From the NCBI GenBank assembly GCA_942493135.1, contig OW818684.1, forward strand, positions 4,712,001-4,776,000: DNA of 64,000 nt, given 5' to 3'. Position 1 is the stretch's first letter. Each line of letters opens with the position of its first letter. This DNA comes from Planctellipticum sp942493135 (lineage in GTDB: Bacteria; Planctomycetota; Planctomycetia; Planctomycetales; Planctomycetaceae). The notes beneath the pieces are model-generated. The model saw nothing but the letters and a program-made list of their open reading frames with translations. It did not search any database and had not been told where the DNA came from. The translations under genes and the position numbers were made by a program. Of the stretch, positions 54,376 through 63,543 are shown in pieces.

Positions 54376-55876
54376 CAGGACGCCGCCGGTTTCGGCGAGC
54401 GCGCCTCCGCAGATGATTCCAACCAGGATCGAGGGCGCCAGATCGGAATTGAAAAGCGTCGAAACGACCAGTCCGCCGACGCCGCCGACGAGTGCCAGGA
54501 TTCCCGTGACAGCGATCGCTTCCAGGAGCCGCCACTTTGGTGCTCTTGGGCTTGTACTCGTCGTCCTCGTCGCGGGAGAGAATGGCCTTGTACTTGTACT
54601 GCTTGGCCTGCCCGATCAGCCCCAGAGCGGGGCGGAAGTAGTAGACGAATTGCCCATTCGTCCGCATGTTGAACAGTGCCGTGAAGCCGAACGGAATGAA
54701 CGCGACGCACCACAGGATGCCGGGAATGATCAGGGGCTGGTAATTGACCGGGACCGGGTCGGGGATTGGAGCCTCGGCGGGAGGGGGGGCTTCGCCCTTT
54801 TTCTGGACCTTGGGTTTGTTCTCGGCGGCCCACTTGCGGCGGTGGATATCGGCGTTGCTCTCCATCGCGTTCACAACGCCGAGGACGTCGTTGCCGTAGA
54901 TGGCGACCGTCGCGCCGATGGTGCCGATGGTCGCAATGTTGGTCGAGAGCGCCAGGAGGACCCAGACCATGGAGCCTTTGAAGGTCTGACCGAGCGAGGG
55001 AAGGATCTTCCAGAACATCCAGCCGGGATGGGAGATGGGCATTGCCATATGGCCCATGACGCCGGGGAATGCCAGCAGGACTGGGATGTACGCCAGGGCG
55101 GCCAGGATTCCCATCACGTAGGTCGGCGAGCCATTACGAACCAGGATGGCGCCGATGCCGACGGGGATGGCCAGGATGGGGCCGGCAAAGGCGAAGTTCC
55201 AGGCGAAGAACTTGATGCCGAGGGCGCTGGCGGTGAAGAAGTCGAAGTTCAGCCGCTTGATCTTGTCCTTTTTCTCCATCGCATTCTGGATGATGTAGAC
55301 GTCGGCGAGCCAGTACCAGCCGGGGATCACCATCAGGCAGACGGCGGTGACGAAGCCGAAGAAGACGCGGGGGGGCCAGGTCGAGTTGTAGAGGAACATG
55401 AAGATCGAGAAGGCCGCGAGCAGCGACGCGACGATCGAATACATGATGGAGCGGAAGGCCAGCCCTTTATTGCGGCCGACGAATTTCCAGCCGTCGTTCC
55501 AGAGTCCCTTGAAGAACTTGTCGGGATCGGGGCCTTTAAGGGCCCGTTTCTTGGCGGCTGCACCCATGCCGCCGGTCGACGTGTCGTAGCCGCATTCGGG
55601 GCATTCGGTTTCGTCTTCTTCGAGGTTCTTCAGGTCGCAGCCGCACTTGGGGCAGATGCGGGCCTTGCGATCCTCGATATTCCGGAGATCAAGCGACGCG
55701 AAGTCGTCGTCGGTTGACGCTTTCTTCTTGACCGGCTTTTTCACGGGCGCTTCGGAGTCGCCGGCGGGAATCGGAATCCGGGTATCGCAATCGGGGCACT
55801 TGACCGCTTTGCCGCGGGCGGAGTCCGGGACCGACAGCACTTTCTGGCAGGTACTGCACTTGACCTTAACCGACAT
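54254..55876 (-). CDS. Zinc-ribbon multi-TM membrane protein (frameshifted near 54535)
   Basis: From ATG 55876 (MSVKVKCSTCQKVLSV) the protein has two zinc ribbons (CSTC...CPDC, and CPKCGCDL...CPECGYDT near 85-110). Several TM helices follow (AFRSIMYSIVASLLAAFSIF, FFGFVTAVCLMVIPG, FAGPILAIPVGIGAILV and others). After DDEYKPKSTK this frame turns into an Arg-rich shadow up to 54254, while the +1 frame carries on with hydrophobic helices. Removing one base around 54532-54542 would restore a protein of about 650 residues. This is either a true mutation or a sequence error. Family unknown; envelope protein. Confidence 0.75.
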   Translation of the reverse strand: MSVKVKCSTCQKVLSVPDSARGKAVKCPDCDTRIPIPAGDSEAPVKKPVKKKASTDDDFASLDLRNIEDRKARICPKCGCDLKNLEEDETECPECGYDTSTGGMGAAAKKRALKGPDPDKFFKGLWNDGWKFVGRNKGLAFRSIMYSIVASLLAAFSIFMFLYNSTWPPRVFFGFVTAVCLMVIPGWYWLADVYIIQNAMEKKDKIKRLNFDFFTASALGIKFFAWNFAFAGPILAIPVGIGAILVRNGSPTYVMGILAALAYIPVLLAFPGVMGHMAMPISHPGWMFWKILPSLGQTFKGSMVWVLLALSTNIATIGTIGATVAIYGNDVLGVVNAMESNADIHRRKWAAENKPKVQKKGEAPPPAEAPIPDPVPVNYQPLIIPGILWCVAFIPFGFTALFNMRTNGQFVYYFRPALGLIGQAKQYKYKAILSRDEDDEYKPKSTKVAAPGSDRCHGNPGTRRRRRRTGRFDAFQFRSGALDPGWNHLRRRARRNRRRPDGQQRGHGPRQPFLLRRGFLPLVVLARPDRRRNSDRDVWL

Positions 55877-56178
55877 GGCGAGACGCACTCCGCAAACGGC
55901 CCGTTTCGCGAGTGGGAATACTCCCGCCGCGAACCGTTCCATGGCAATCCGGGATGTCGTTTCAGACAGCAGAAACAGGGTGCGGGTACTGTACCAAGTT
56001 TGAGAGTCATTGCACGCTTCGACGGGGATGGTGGGGATCCGAACTTGGAGGTGGACTATGGATTTTCCCGTAGGTCCGAAACTTTCGGGGTTCCCCGGGG
56101 GTTCAATTCCCTATAGCAAACTCCAATCTGCCTGCCGTGGCGTTCAGCGCGGAGGCTTCCTGCAGAAGGCGATCCGTC
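55877..56178. other. Divergent intergenic region
   Basis: About 300 bases between two divergent genes; it must hold promoters for both. AGAAGG at about 56163 is the ribosome binding site of the plus-strand gene. No clear consensus promoter or repeat was identified. Confidence 0.3.
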
Positions 56179-58017
56179 ATGCGATTGCACGTCGTCAGAT
56201 TTGCCGGTTGTGCCGGTTTTGCGCTGGCGCTCCTCGGGGGCGCCGCGGGTGCTGAGAAGTCCGGAACGCCCGATCCGGCGCGTACGGCAGCTCAGGTGGA
56301 TCAGTTGTTGAATGCGGAGTTCAGCAGAGTCGGCGCCGGGACAGCTCCGCGGTGCAATGACGCGGATTTTCTGCGACGGGCGTCGCTGGACCTGGCGTCG
56401 CGACTGCCGTCGCCGCAGCAGGTAACGCTGTTCGGACTGAATCCGGACGGCGAAAAGCGTGCGAAACTGGTGGACGAACTGGTGTCGTCCGAGGATTTCG
56501 CCCGAAACTGGGCCAGGTACTGGCGCGACGTGATCTTCATGAACGCGACCGACATGCGCTCCCGTCGGGGGATGGGGACGTTCGAAGAGTGGATGACGGA
56601 TCGGCTGCAGTCGGGGGGGAAGTGGGACGAGATCACCACCGAGCTGCTGACCGCCACGGGAGATGTGCAGGAGAACGGGGCGACGGCGCTGTTCTTTGCA
56701 CATGGATCTGAGGCGCCCGAGGTGGCGGCGGAGGCCAGCCGGATTTTTCTGGGAATCCAAATCCAGTGCGCGAACTGCCACGACCATCCTTCCGACGTGT
56801 GGAAGCGGGAGCAGTTCCACGAACTGGCGGCGTTCTTTCCGCGGACGGCGCTGCGTCCCGTGCTGGAAGACGGTCGGCAGCGGAGTTTTGAAGTGGTCTC
56901 TGTGAACGCGGAGCGCGGCGGGCGGGGCGGACCCTTGGGCAACAATCCCGAGCAATTCCTGCGGTTCATTGACCGGAATCGGGATGGGAAGGTCACGAAG
57001 GCGGAAGTCGAAGCCTCGCCGCGCGGTCAGCAGCTCGGGCAGATTTTTCCGCGGCTGCTGGAATTCGGGGATAAGAACAAAGACGGCGGACTCGACCTGG
57101 AGGAGATCAAAACGCTGCCGATGCCCGACATGCAGCGGCGGGGGAGCACCGAGCACTATATGCCGGATCTGAGCGATCCGTCGTCACGCGGGAAGCTCGT
57201 CCAGCCGAAGTTCTTTGTCGACGGCGACAAGGTTGAGCAGGGAATGTCGGATCAGGAGCGGCGGCAGGCCGCGGCGAAAGCCTTCACCGATCCGAGCAAT
57301 CCGTGGTTCGCCCGGGCGTTTGTGAACCGAATGTGGTCGGAGATGCTGGGCGAAGGTTTTTATATGCCGGTCGATGATATGGGGCCGACCCGATCGGCCC
57401 GGTTCCCGGAGGCGCTCGATCTGCTTTCGCAGGGGTTTGTGGCCAGCGGCTACGACGTTGCCTGGGTGATGAAGACCATCGCCCGGACCGACGCCTATCA
57501 GCGGCAGATCCGACCGAAACCGGTTTCGGAGGAAACGTTGCCGTTCGCCGCTCAGACGGCGATGCGATTGCGATCCGACCAGTTGTACGGAGCGATTACG
57601 CAGGTGCTGGGGTATCGGGAACAAGCAGCGCCGGCAGGCCGGGGCATGATGGGCATGATGGCGGCCCAGCGGTCGCCGCGAAACCAGTTTAACGCTCTGT
57701 TCGGTTTCGACCCGTCGACGCCGCAAGCGGATTTGACCGGGGATGTCCCGCAGGCCCTGTTTTTGATGAACAGCCCGCAATTGCGCGGGGCCGTGCAGGC
57801 CGACGGCGGCGGACGGCTGGCTCAACTGCTGCAGAAAAACCGGGACGATCAGGATGCGGTGAGCGAACTGTACCTGCTGGTGCTGTGCCGGGAAGCGTCG
57901 GACCGGGAGCTGGCGATCAGCCAGGGCTACATCAAGGATGTCGGGAACCGGGGCGAGGCGTTCGAGGATCTGATGTGGAGTTTGCTCAATTCGAGCGAGT
58001 TTCTTTCGAAGAGATGA
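56179..58017 (+). CDS. DUF1549/DUF1553 protein with embedded EF-hands
   Basis: 612 residues from ATG 56179 (MRLHVVRFAGCAG) with AAGG upstream. After the signal peptide comes DUF1549 (about 35-250) with C197xxC200H201 (CANCHDHP), a haem-like motif typical of the family. Two EF-hand-type loops lie at 265 (DRNRDGKVTKAE) and 298 (DKNKDGGLDLEE). DUF1553 (about 360-610) includes WFARAFVNRMWSEMLGEGFY. Such genes pair with DUF1501 across planctomycetes and are secreted; the biochemical role is not established. Its partner gene starts 109 bases downstream. Confidence 0.9.
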   Translation: MRLHVVRFAGCAGFALALLGGAAGAEKSGTPDPARTAAQVDQLLNAEFSRVGAGTAPRCNDADFLRRASLDLASRLPSPQQVTLFGLNPDGEKRAKLVDELVSSEDFARNWARYWRDVIFMNATDMRSRRGMGTFEEWMTDRLQSGGKWDEITTELLTATGDVQENGATALFFAHGSEAPEVAAEASRIFLGIQIQCANCHDHPSDVWKREQFHELAAFFPRTALRPVLEDGRQRSFEVVSVNAERGGRGGPLGNNPEQFLRFIDRNRDGKVTKAEVEASPRGQQLGQIFPRLLEFGDKNKDGGLDLEEIKTLPMPDMQRRGSTEHYMPDLSDPSSRGKLVQPKFFVDGDKVEQGMSDQERRQAAAKAFTDPSNPWFARAFVNRMWSEMLGEGFYMPVDDMGPTRSARFPEALDLLSQGFVASGYDVAWVMKTIARTDAYQRQIRPKPVSEETLPFAAQTAMRLRSDQLYGAITQVLGYREQAAPAGRGMMGMMAAQRSPRNQFNALFGFDPSTPQADLTGDVPQALFLMNSPQLRGAVQADGGGRLAQLLQKNRDDQDAVSELYLLVLCREASDRELAISQGYIKDVGNRGEAFEDLMWSLLNSSEFLSKR

Positions 58018-58056
58018 AGGCGGTCGGGCACGGTCCGGCGGGCGGTCAGCGTTGGC

Positions 58057-58097
58057 CGAAATTCGAAGCACGAAATGCGAAATCCGAAACAAACACC
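58057..58097. repeat. CGAAATTCGAAGCACGAAAT dispersed repeat
   Basis: CGAAATTCGAAGCACGAAAT, then GCGAAATCCGAAACAAACAC, just before the DUF1501 gene. A shorter relative is at 38733-38753. It lies in the DUF1549-DUF1501 gap. Confidence 0.6.
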
Positions 58098-58126
58098 AAG
58101 TCCAAGATTCCAGACGGGGCTGAATC

Positions 58127-59422
58127 ATGACAATAGCATGGCACGAAAATGTTTCGCTGACGCGGCGGGGCTGGTCGCGGCGCGGGTTTCTGCACGGAGT
58201 GTCGGCGGCGGCTGCCGCGGCGGGAACGCTGAATTTTCGCGATGCGATGTCGCTGCAGGCCAGCGAGTTGCGGAAAGAGGGGAGGTCGCTGATCGTCCTG
58301 TGGATGCAGGGCGGACCCAGCCAGTTTGAGACGTTCGACCCGAAGCCGGGTCACGAGAATGGCGGTCCGACCGAGGCAATCGAGACGTCGGTCAGCGGGA
58401 TTCGAATTGCGAAGGGATGGGAGCAGACGGCGAAGCAGATGGAGCACATCGCGCTGATCCGCTCGATGACCAACAAAGAGGGGAACCATGACCGGGCAAC
58501 GTACCAGCTCCATACGGGATACATTCCGTCGGGTTCGGTGCGACATCCGTCGCTGGCGGCGAATATCGCCCGCGAAATTCGACCGGACGGGCTGGAATTA
58601 CCGTCTGTGGTGACGATCGGCAATCAACGGGTCGGTTCGGGAACGGGGGCCGGTTTCCTGGGCGTGGATTATGAGCCGTTCCATGTCACGCAGCCGGGCG
58701 GGTTGCCGGACAACGTGGCGGCGGGGACGCCGGCGGAGCGGTATCAGCGGCGGCTGGGGTTGCTGGGACAGCTGGAGGACGACTTTGCGTCCCGCGGCGG
58801 GCAAGTGGTGGTTGAGAACCATCGGCGGATCTACGACAAGGCGTCGCGGCTGGTGCTGAGTCCGCAGACGGAGGCGTTCAATCTGGCGGCCGAGTCGGAC
58901 GCATTGCGGAAAGAATACGGCGACACGGTGTTCGGGAAGGGCTGCCTGCTGGCCCGGCGGCTGGTGGAGTCGGGCGTGACCTACGTGGAAGTTCGTGCGG
59001 GGAACTGGGATACGCACCAGGAGAACTTCGAGGCGACAGGCCGGTTGGCAGGGGAAGTGGATCCCGGGATGGGGGCGCTGATCGGGGATCTGCACCAGCG
59101 CGGGATGCTCGAGCGGACGATGGTTGTGTGGATGGGCGAGTTCGGGCGAACTCCGAAAATCAACCCGCGGAATGGCCGCGATCACTACCCGCGGGCGTTC
59201 TCGGTGGCCGTCGCCGGGGGGGGCGTGAAGGGGGGCCAGGTGATCGGGTCGACCGGGAAAGACGGGGGAGAAATCTCCGATCGACCGGTGGCGGTCAACG
59301 ATCTGTTTTCGTCGATCTGTCATTCGCTGCAGGTCAATCCGGCCCACGAGAACATGAGTCCGCTGGGGCGCCCGATGAAGATCGTCGACGGCGGCGAAGT
59401 GGTGAAAGAGCTTTTCGCGTAA
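58127..59422 (+). CDS. DUF1501 family exported protein (Tat signal)
   Basis: 431 residues. A twin-arginine signal is visible (TRRGWSRRGFLHGVSAAAAA). The body belongs to the DUF1501/sulfatase-like alkaline-phosphatase-superfamily group: LIVLWMQGGPSQFETFDPKP, IRSMTNKEGNHDRATYQLHT, WDTHQENFEATGRLAGEVDP and MVVWMGEFGRTPKINPRNGR. Metal ligands D, H and E are plausible in the last two blocks. It pairs with the upstream DUF1549/1553 gene, likely as one operon; the substrate is unknown. Periplasmic, exported folded. Confidence 0.92.
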   Translation: MTIAWHENVSLTRRGWSRRGFLHGVSAAAAAAGTLNFRDAMSLQASELRKEGRSLIVLWMQGGPSQFETFDPKPGHENGGPTEAIETSVSGIRIAKGWEQTAKQMEHIALIRSMTNKEGNHDRATYQLHTGYIPSGSVRHPSLAANIAREIRPDGLELPSVVTIGNQRVGSGTGAGFLGVDYEPFHVTQPGGLPDNVAAGTPAERYQRRLGLLGQLEDDFASRGGQVVVENHRRIYDKASRLVLSPQTEAFNLAAESDALRKEYGDTVFGKGCLLARRLVESGVTYVEVRAGNWDTHQENFEATGRLAGEVDPGMGALIGDLHQRGMLERTMVVWMGEFGRTPKINPRNGRDHYPRAFSVAVAGGGVKGGQVIGSTGKDGGEISDRPVAVNDLFSSICHSLQVNPAHENMSPLGRPMKIVDGGEVVKELFA

Positions 59423-59761
59423 GCTGATATTGGGAAATGGGTAACACCGTTTGGAATGACCGCTTCCGGGTGCGTCCGCGTGAGAGCCGCGGGCGTTGCC
59501 TGACGCTTCGTTTTCGGGGACTTCTGGACACCCGAGTTAGAGTTGTCGATTTTCCGGAGAGTGAAGAGGATTTCGGAGGGTGATCGGGCGGCAAGTTTGA
59601 CTCCCGGCGCTTGATCTTCTGGAGTGCGGTCTCTACACTCTTCGTTTCCCCCATGCCCGGAGAGAATCCGTGCGTTGGTGTCATTTGTCGGAAGTTATTG
59701 GATAACAACGAGTTGTTGCTCGCGTCGGCGGTGCCGATTGCGACCGAACGGGTGAAGCAGA
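59423..59761 (+). promoter_or_regulatory. Upstream region of the ribosomal protein operon with candidate promoter
   Basis: 340 bases without a gene. TTGATC (59611-59616) and TACACT (59634-59639) with a 17-base spacer form a moderate sigma-70 promoter, which would leave a leader of about 115 bases before rpsL. Such leaders can carry autogenous control, but no structure was identified. No terminator for the DUF1501 gene was recognised. Confidence 0.4.
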
Positions 59762-60133
59762 ATGCCGACGATCAACCAGTTGATTCGCAAGCCACGCAAG
59801 GTGCAGCCGGTCCGGACGAAGTCTCCGGTGCTGGAATCGTGTCCGCAGAAGCGCGGCGTGTGCATGCTGGTCAAGACGGTGACCCCGAAGAAGCCGAACT
59901 CGGCTCTGCGAAAGGTTGCCCGTGTGCGGTTGTCGAACGGCAAGGAAGTGACCGCTTACATTCCGGGTGAAGGCCACAACCTGCAGGAGCACTCGATTGT
60001 GCTCGTGCGCGGCGGCCGCGTTCGCGACTTGCCCGGTGTGCGATATAAGGTGATTCGTGGCGTGCTGGATACGCTGGGCGTGACCAATCGTAAGCAGGCT
60101 CGCAGCCGCTACGGCGCCAAGCGTCCCAAGTAA
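59762..60133 (+). CDS. rpsL: 30S ribosomal protein S12
   Basis: 123 residues, the full bacterial length. The decoding-centre protein aligns through MPTINQLIRKPRK and TPKKPNSALRKVARVRLSNG to the RKQARSRYGAKRPK end. K43 is kept, but the position of E. coli K88 is R88 (RGGRVRDLPGVRY), a substitution linked to streptomycin resistance in other bacteria. First gene of the str operon; rpsG follows after 68 bases. The start is preceded by GGGTGAAG. Confidence 0.98.
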   Translation: MPTINQLIRKPRKVQPVRTKSPVLESCPQKRGVCMLVKTVTPKKPNSALRKVARVRLSNGKEVTAYIPGEGHNLQEHSIVLVRGGRVRDLPGVRYKVIRGVLDTLGVTNRKQARSRYGAKRPK

Positions 60134-60201
60134 GCTGCTGTTGTTGGAATTCATCGATCAATTTGCCCGCGTCGGGCGTTTGCAAGCTCTGAGGTTCTGG
60201 A

Positions 60202-60675
60202 ATGGCCGATCGCTTTACTGTCAGTCGTACGAATCTGCGGCCGGATACCCGGTATGGTTCGAAGCTGGCTTCGAAGTTCATCAACTGTCTGATGCACGAC
60301 GGCAAGAAGTCCGTGGCGCAGTCGGTGTTCTATTCGGCGCTCGACATGATTGCCGAGAAGCTGCCCGACCGGAACCCGATCGAAGTCTTCACGGCTGCGG
60401 TCGACAACTGTCGTCCGGGCATTGAGGTTCGCTCGAAGCGCGTGGGCGGTGCGAACTATCAGGTGCCGACGCCGGTCGGTCCGAAGCGGCAGCAGACGCT
60501 GGCGATCCGCTGGATCCTGCAGGCCTGCCGCGGGAAGAAGGGCCGTCCGATGGACCGCAAGCTCGCCGAAGAGTTCCTGGCCGCTTATCGTCGTGAAGGC
60601 ACGGCGATGACGACGCGCGAGAACGTGCATCGTATGGCCGACGCGAACAAGGCCTTCGCTCACTTCGCCTGGTAA
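60202..60675 (+). CDS. rpsG: 30S ribosomal protein S7
   Basis: 157 residues, the normal length. It binds 16S rRNA at the head of the small subunit. Conserved KLASKFINCLMHDGKKSVAQ, GGANYQVPTPVGPKRQQTLA and NVHRMADANKAFAHFAW at the end. GAGGTT precedes the ATG. In many bacteria S7 represses its own operon; no such site was recognised here. fusA follows 143 bases later. Confidence 0.98.
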   Translation: MADRFTVSRTNLRPDTRYGSKLASKFINCLMHDGKKSVAQSVFYSALDMIAEKLPDRNPIEVFTAAVDNCRPGIEVRSKRVGGANYQVPTPVGPKRQQTLAIRWILQACRGKKGRPMDRKLAEEFLAAYRREGTAMTTRENVHRMADANKAFAHFAW

Positions 60676-60818
60676 GCTGACGCCGCCAGCCGGGCGGCAC
60701 GCAGTTCATGAATTCGGCGGGACAGCGCTGGAGGGAAATCACCTTCGCGCAGTCCCGCCGTTTTGCATTTTCCGGATTCGGTTTTCGTCTTCTGTCATTG
60801 GTTCGGAACGGTGCTGTC

Positions 60819-62903
60819 ATGTCGTACGACATTCACAAAGTCCGCAACATCGGCATCATTGCCCACATTGATGCCGGCAAGACGACGACGACCGAGCGGA
60901 TTCTGTTTTACGCCAAGTCGACGCACCGGATGGGGGACGTCGACTCCGGCAACACGATCACGGACTTCGATCCCGAAGAGGCGGCGCGCGGGATTACGAT
61001 TTACTCGGCGGCGGTGACGTGTCACTGGCTGGAACACACGATCAATATCATCGATACGCCGGGGCACGTGGATTTCACGGCAGAGGTGGAGCGCAGTCTG
61101 CGTGTGCTGGATGGCGGCGTGGTGGTCTTCAGTGCGGTCGAGGGGGTCGAGGCGCAGAGCGAGACGGTGTGGCGGCAGGCCGATCGTTATCGCGTGCCGC
61201 GGATGTGCTTCATCAACAAGCTGGACCGGATGGGAGCCTCGTTCGAGCGGACTTTCGATCAGGTGGTGAGCCGGCTGCACGGGAATCCGCTGGCGTTGCA
61301 GATTCCGATCGGCGAGGGGCCGATGACGAATGCGGACGGGTTTCGGGGGGTCATTGACCTGGTGACGATGCAGGCGTTGTTTTTCGACGCCGAGAGCCAG
61401 GGGGCGACGATCCGCGTCGAGCCGATTCCGGAGTCCGAACAGGAGCGGGCTGACGAGTGGCGGGTGAAGCTGCTCGACGCCGTGGCGATGCTCGACGACG
61501 AAGTGTTTGCCGTCTACGACGCGACGGGCGACCTGCCACCGGACCAGATCCGGCGCGTGGTGCGGAAGGCGACCCTGGCCTATCAGCTTCAGCCGCTGCT
61601 GTGCGGTTCGTCGCTGAATCACATCGGTGTGCAGCCGCTGCTGGATGGCGTTGTGTGGTATCTGCCGAGTCCGGCGGATGTGCCGCCGGTTGAGGGGAGA
61701 AATCCCAATCCCAAAAAGCTCGAAGTTGTCGAAATTCGCAAGGCGGAGGACGGCGAGCCGTTCGCGGGCCTGGTCTTCAAAATTGTCGCGGACCAGCATA
61801 ACGAGCTGTGCTTTGTGCGGATCTATTCAGGGACGTTGAAGAGCCGTTCCCGGCTGCTGAATCCGCGAACCGGGGCCAAGGAGCTGATCAGCCAGCTCTG
61901 GCGGATCCGGGCCAGCGACCGGGAGAAGCTGGAGGAGGCGTTTGCGGGCGATATTGTCGGCGTCGTCGGTCCGAAGGACTCGGCCACGGGGGATACGCTG
62001 TGCGATCAGAGCCAGCCGATCCTGCTGGAATCGATCCGGTTCCCGGATACGGTGATCTCGATGGCGATCGAGCCGGAGACGAGCGCGGAGCGGAAGAAGC
62101 TGGAGGAAGTGCTCCGGCTGATGGCGAAGCAGGATCCGACGTTCCGGGCCGAGATCAGCGAAGAAACCGGCCAGACGATTATCAGCGGCATGGGAGAGCT
62201 CCATCTGGAGATCATCGCCAAGCGGATGCAGCGAGATTTCGGCCTGAAGATTCGTGTTTACAAGCCTCGTGTGACGTACCGGGAGACGGTTGCGAAGCTG
62301 CTGGAGCATCGGGAGCGGTTCGAGCATCAGGCGGCAAACAGCACGCAGTTTGCGGAATTGACGATCCGGATCGAACCATTTTCAGGAACTGAGCCGGTCA
62401 CAATTGAAAACAAACTCAAACCGGGTACACTACCGCCCGACCTGCTGAATTCGGCGCTGCAAGCACTGCGTGACGAATCCAGCGGGGGTGGTTTAGTCGG
62501 TTATCCGCTGATGAACGTGAAGATCACGCTCATGGATGCCGAATACCGCGAAAATGAGACCACGGAAGTCGCCGTGAAAACGGCGGCTGCCAGGGCTCTC
62601 CGAAATGCACTTCAGTCTGCCGGGGTTGTGCTCCTTGAGCCAATCATGAAGCTGGAGGTTGTGACGCCCGAGGATTTCCTGGGGAATATCACGGCCGACC
62701 TGAGTTCGCGGCGGGCGATGATTGTGAATACGGAGATCCGGGGCAATCTGGTGGCTCTGCAGGCGGAATCACCACTTTCGCAGATGTTTGGTTACTCGAC
62801 TCAGGTGCGAAGTCTGTCTCAGGGGCGGGCGTCGTATTCCATGGAGCCGCTTCGCTTTGATGCGGCTCCGGGCGATGTGCTGGCGGGCATGTTGGGTCAG
62901 TAG
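60819..62903 (+). CDS. fusA: Elongation factor G (mtEFG2/spdEFG2-like)
   Basis: 694 residues from ATG 60819 (MSYDIHKVRNIGIIAHID); the open frame reaches further upstream without homology. GTPase motifs: AHIDAGKTTTTE, DTPGHVDF and NKLDRMG. Domains II-V follow (FAGLVFKIVADQHNELCFVR, IISGMGELHLEIIAKRM, ITADLSSRRAMI). The switch-1 region reads HRMGDVDSGNTITDFDPEEA, resembling the mtEFG2/spdEFG2 type rather than the canonical E. coli sequence. Those factors may act mainly in ribosome recycling. A second EF-G elsewhere in the genome is therefore expected. Confidence 0.95.
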   Translation: MSYDIHKVRNIGIIAHIDAGKTTTTERILFYAKSTHRMGDVDSGNTITDFDPEEAARGITIYSAAVTCHWLEHTINIIDTPGHVDFTAEVERSLRVLDGGVVVFSAVEGVEAQSETVWRQADRYRVPRMCFINKLDRMGASFERTFDQVVSRLHGNPLALQIPIGEGPMTNADGFRGVIDLVTMQALFFDAESQGATIRVEPIPESEQERADEWRVKLLDAVAMLDDEVFAVYDATGDLPPDQIRRVVRKATLAYQLQPLLCGSSLNHIGVQPLLDGVVWYLPSPADVPPVEGRNPNPKKLEVVEIRKAEDGEPFAGLVFKIVADQHNELCFVRIYSGTLKSRSRLLNPRTGAKELISQLWRIRASDREKLEEAFAGDIVGVVGPKDSATGDTLCDQSQPILLESIRFPDTVISMAIEPETSAERKKLEEVLRLMAKQDPTFRAEISEETGQTIISGMGELHLEIIAKRMQRDFGLKIRVYKPRVTYRETVAKLLEHRERFEHQAANSTQFAELTIRIEPFSGTEPVTIENKLKPGTLPPDLLNSALQALRDESSGGGLVGYPLMNVKITLMDAEYRENETTEVAVKTAAARALRNALQSAGVVLLEPIMKLEVVTPEDFLGNITADLSSRRAMIVNTEIRGNLVALQAESPLSQMFGYSTQVRSLSQGRASYSMEPLRFDAAPGDVLAGMLGQ

Positions 62904-63012
62904 AAGTTGCCGCGCGGTATGGCTGGCGTACCCGATTTGGCGTCCGAGCCGAGTCGAAGGGCGTTATCATCCGGGCGGCCGGTGTTGTTTCGCGATTCTC
63001 TCCCGCGGTTGA

Positions 63013-63041
63013 TTGACAGTCGCGGGGTCCGTTATTAAACT
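63013..63041 (+). promoter_or_regulatory. Promoter candidate before rpsJ
   Basis: TTGACA (63013-63018, perfect) and TAAACT (63036-63041, four of six) with a 17-base spacer. It lies in the 214-base gap after fusA, about 75 bases before the rpsJ start. It suggests that the S10 genes have their own transcription start. Confidence 0.55.
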
Positions 63042-63117
63042 TGTCGATTCCCTTGCCGCCGGTGCCCTTCTCGTCTTGATTGGCCGGCTGTAAGTTGTTT
63101 GTGAAAAGGGACTTGGC

Positions 63118-63444
63118 GTGGCTGGCGCAAAACAGGAATGCATCCGGATTCGGATGGAAGCCTACGATCACTCTGTGCTTGATCAGTCGGTGTCTGAGAT
63201 CGTCGATACGGCGAAGCGGACCGGGGCGATTGTGCATGGTCCGATCCCGCTGCCGACGCGTATCGAGCGGTATACGGTTTTGCGAAGTCCGCATATTGAC
63301 CGCAAGTCCCGTGAGCAGTTTGAAATTCGGACGCACAAGCGTCTGATCGATATTCTCCAGCCGACCGGCAAGACCATCGACGCTCTCAATAAGCTGTCGC
63401 TGCCGGCTGGCGTGGACGTCAAGATTCGGGCCTCGGCCGGCTAG
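63118..63444 (+). CDS. rpsJ: 30S ribosomal protein S10
   Basis: 108 residues. GTG start with AAAAGGGA upstream. Conserved IRIRMEAYDHSVLDQSVSEI, GPIPLPTRIERYTVLRSPHI and FEIRTHKRLIDILQPTGKTI. It is part of the small-subunit head and also the NusE antitermination factor. First gene of the S10 operon; tuf, often located between fusA and rpsJ, is absent here. rplC follows after 99 bases. Confidence 0.97.
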   Translation: MAGAKQECIRIRMEAYDHSVLDQSVSEIVDTAKRTGAIVHGPIPLPTRIERYTVLRSPHIDRKSREQFEIRTHKRLIDILQPTGKTIDALNKLSLPAGVDVKIRASAG

Positions 63445-63543
63445 CGGTGGGTGCGGTTGCAGTTCTGTCAGCAGGACGCGGCTGCCGCCGTTCTGGTTCG
63501 TGGTTTTCGTCGCGTGATTCTGCAGTAATTGAGGTACGGTCCG

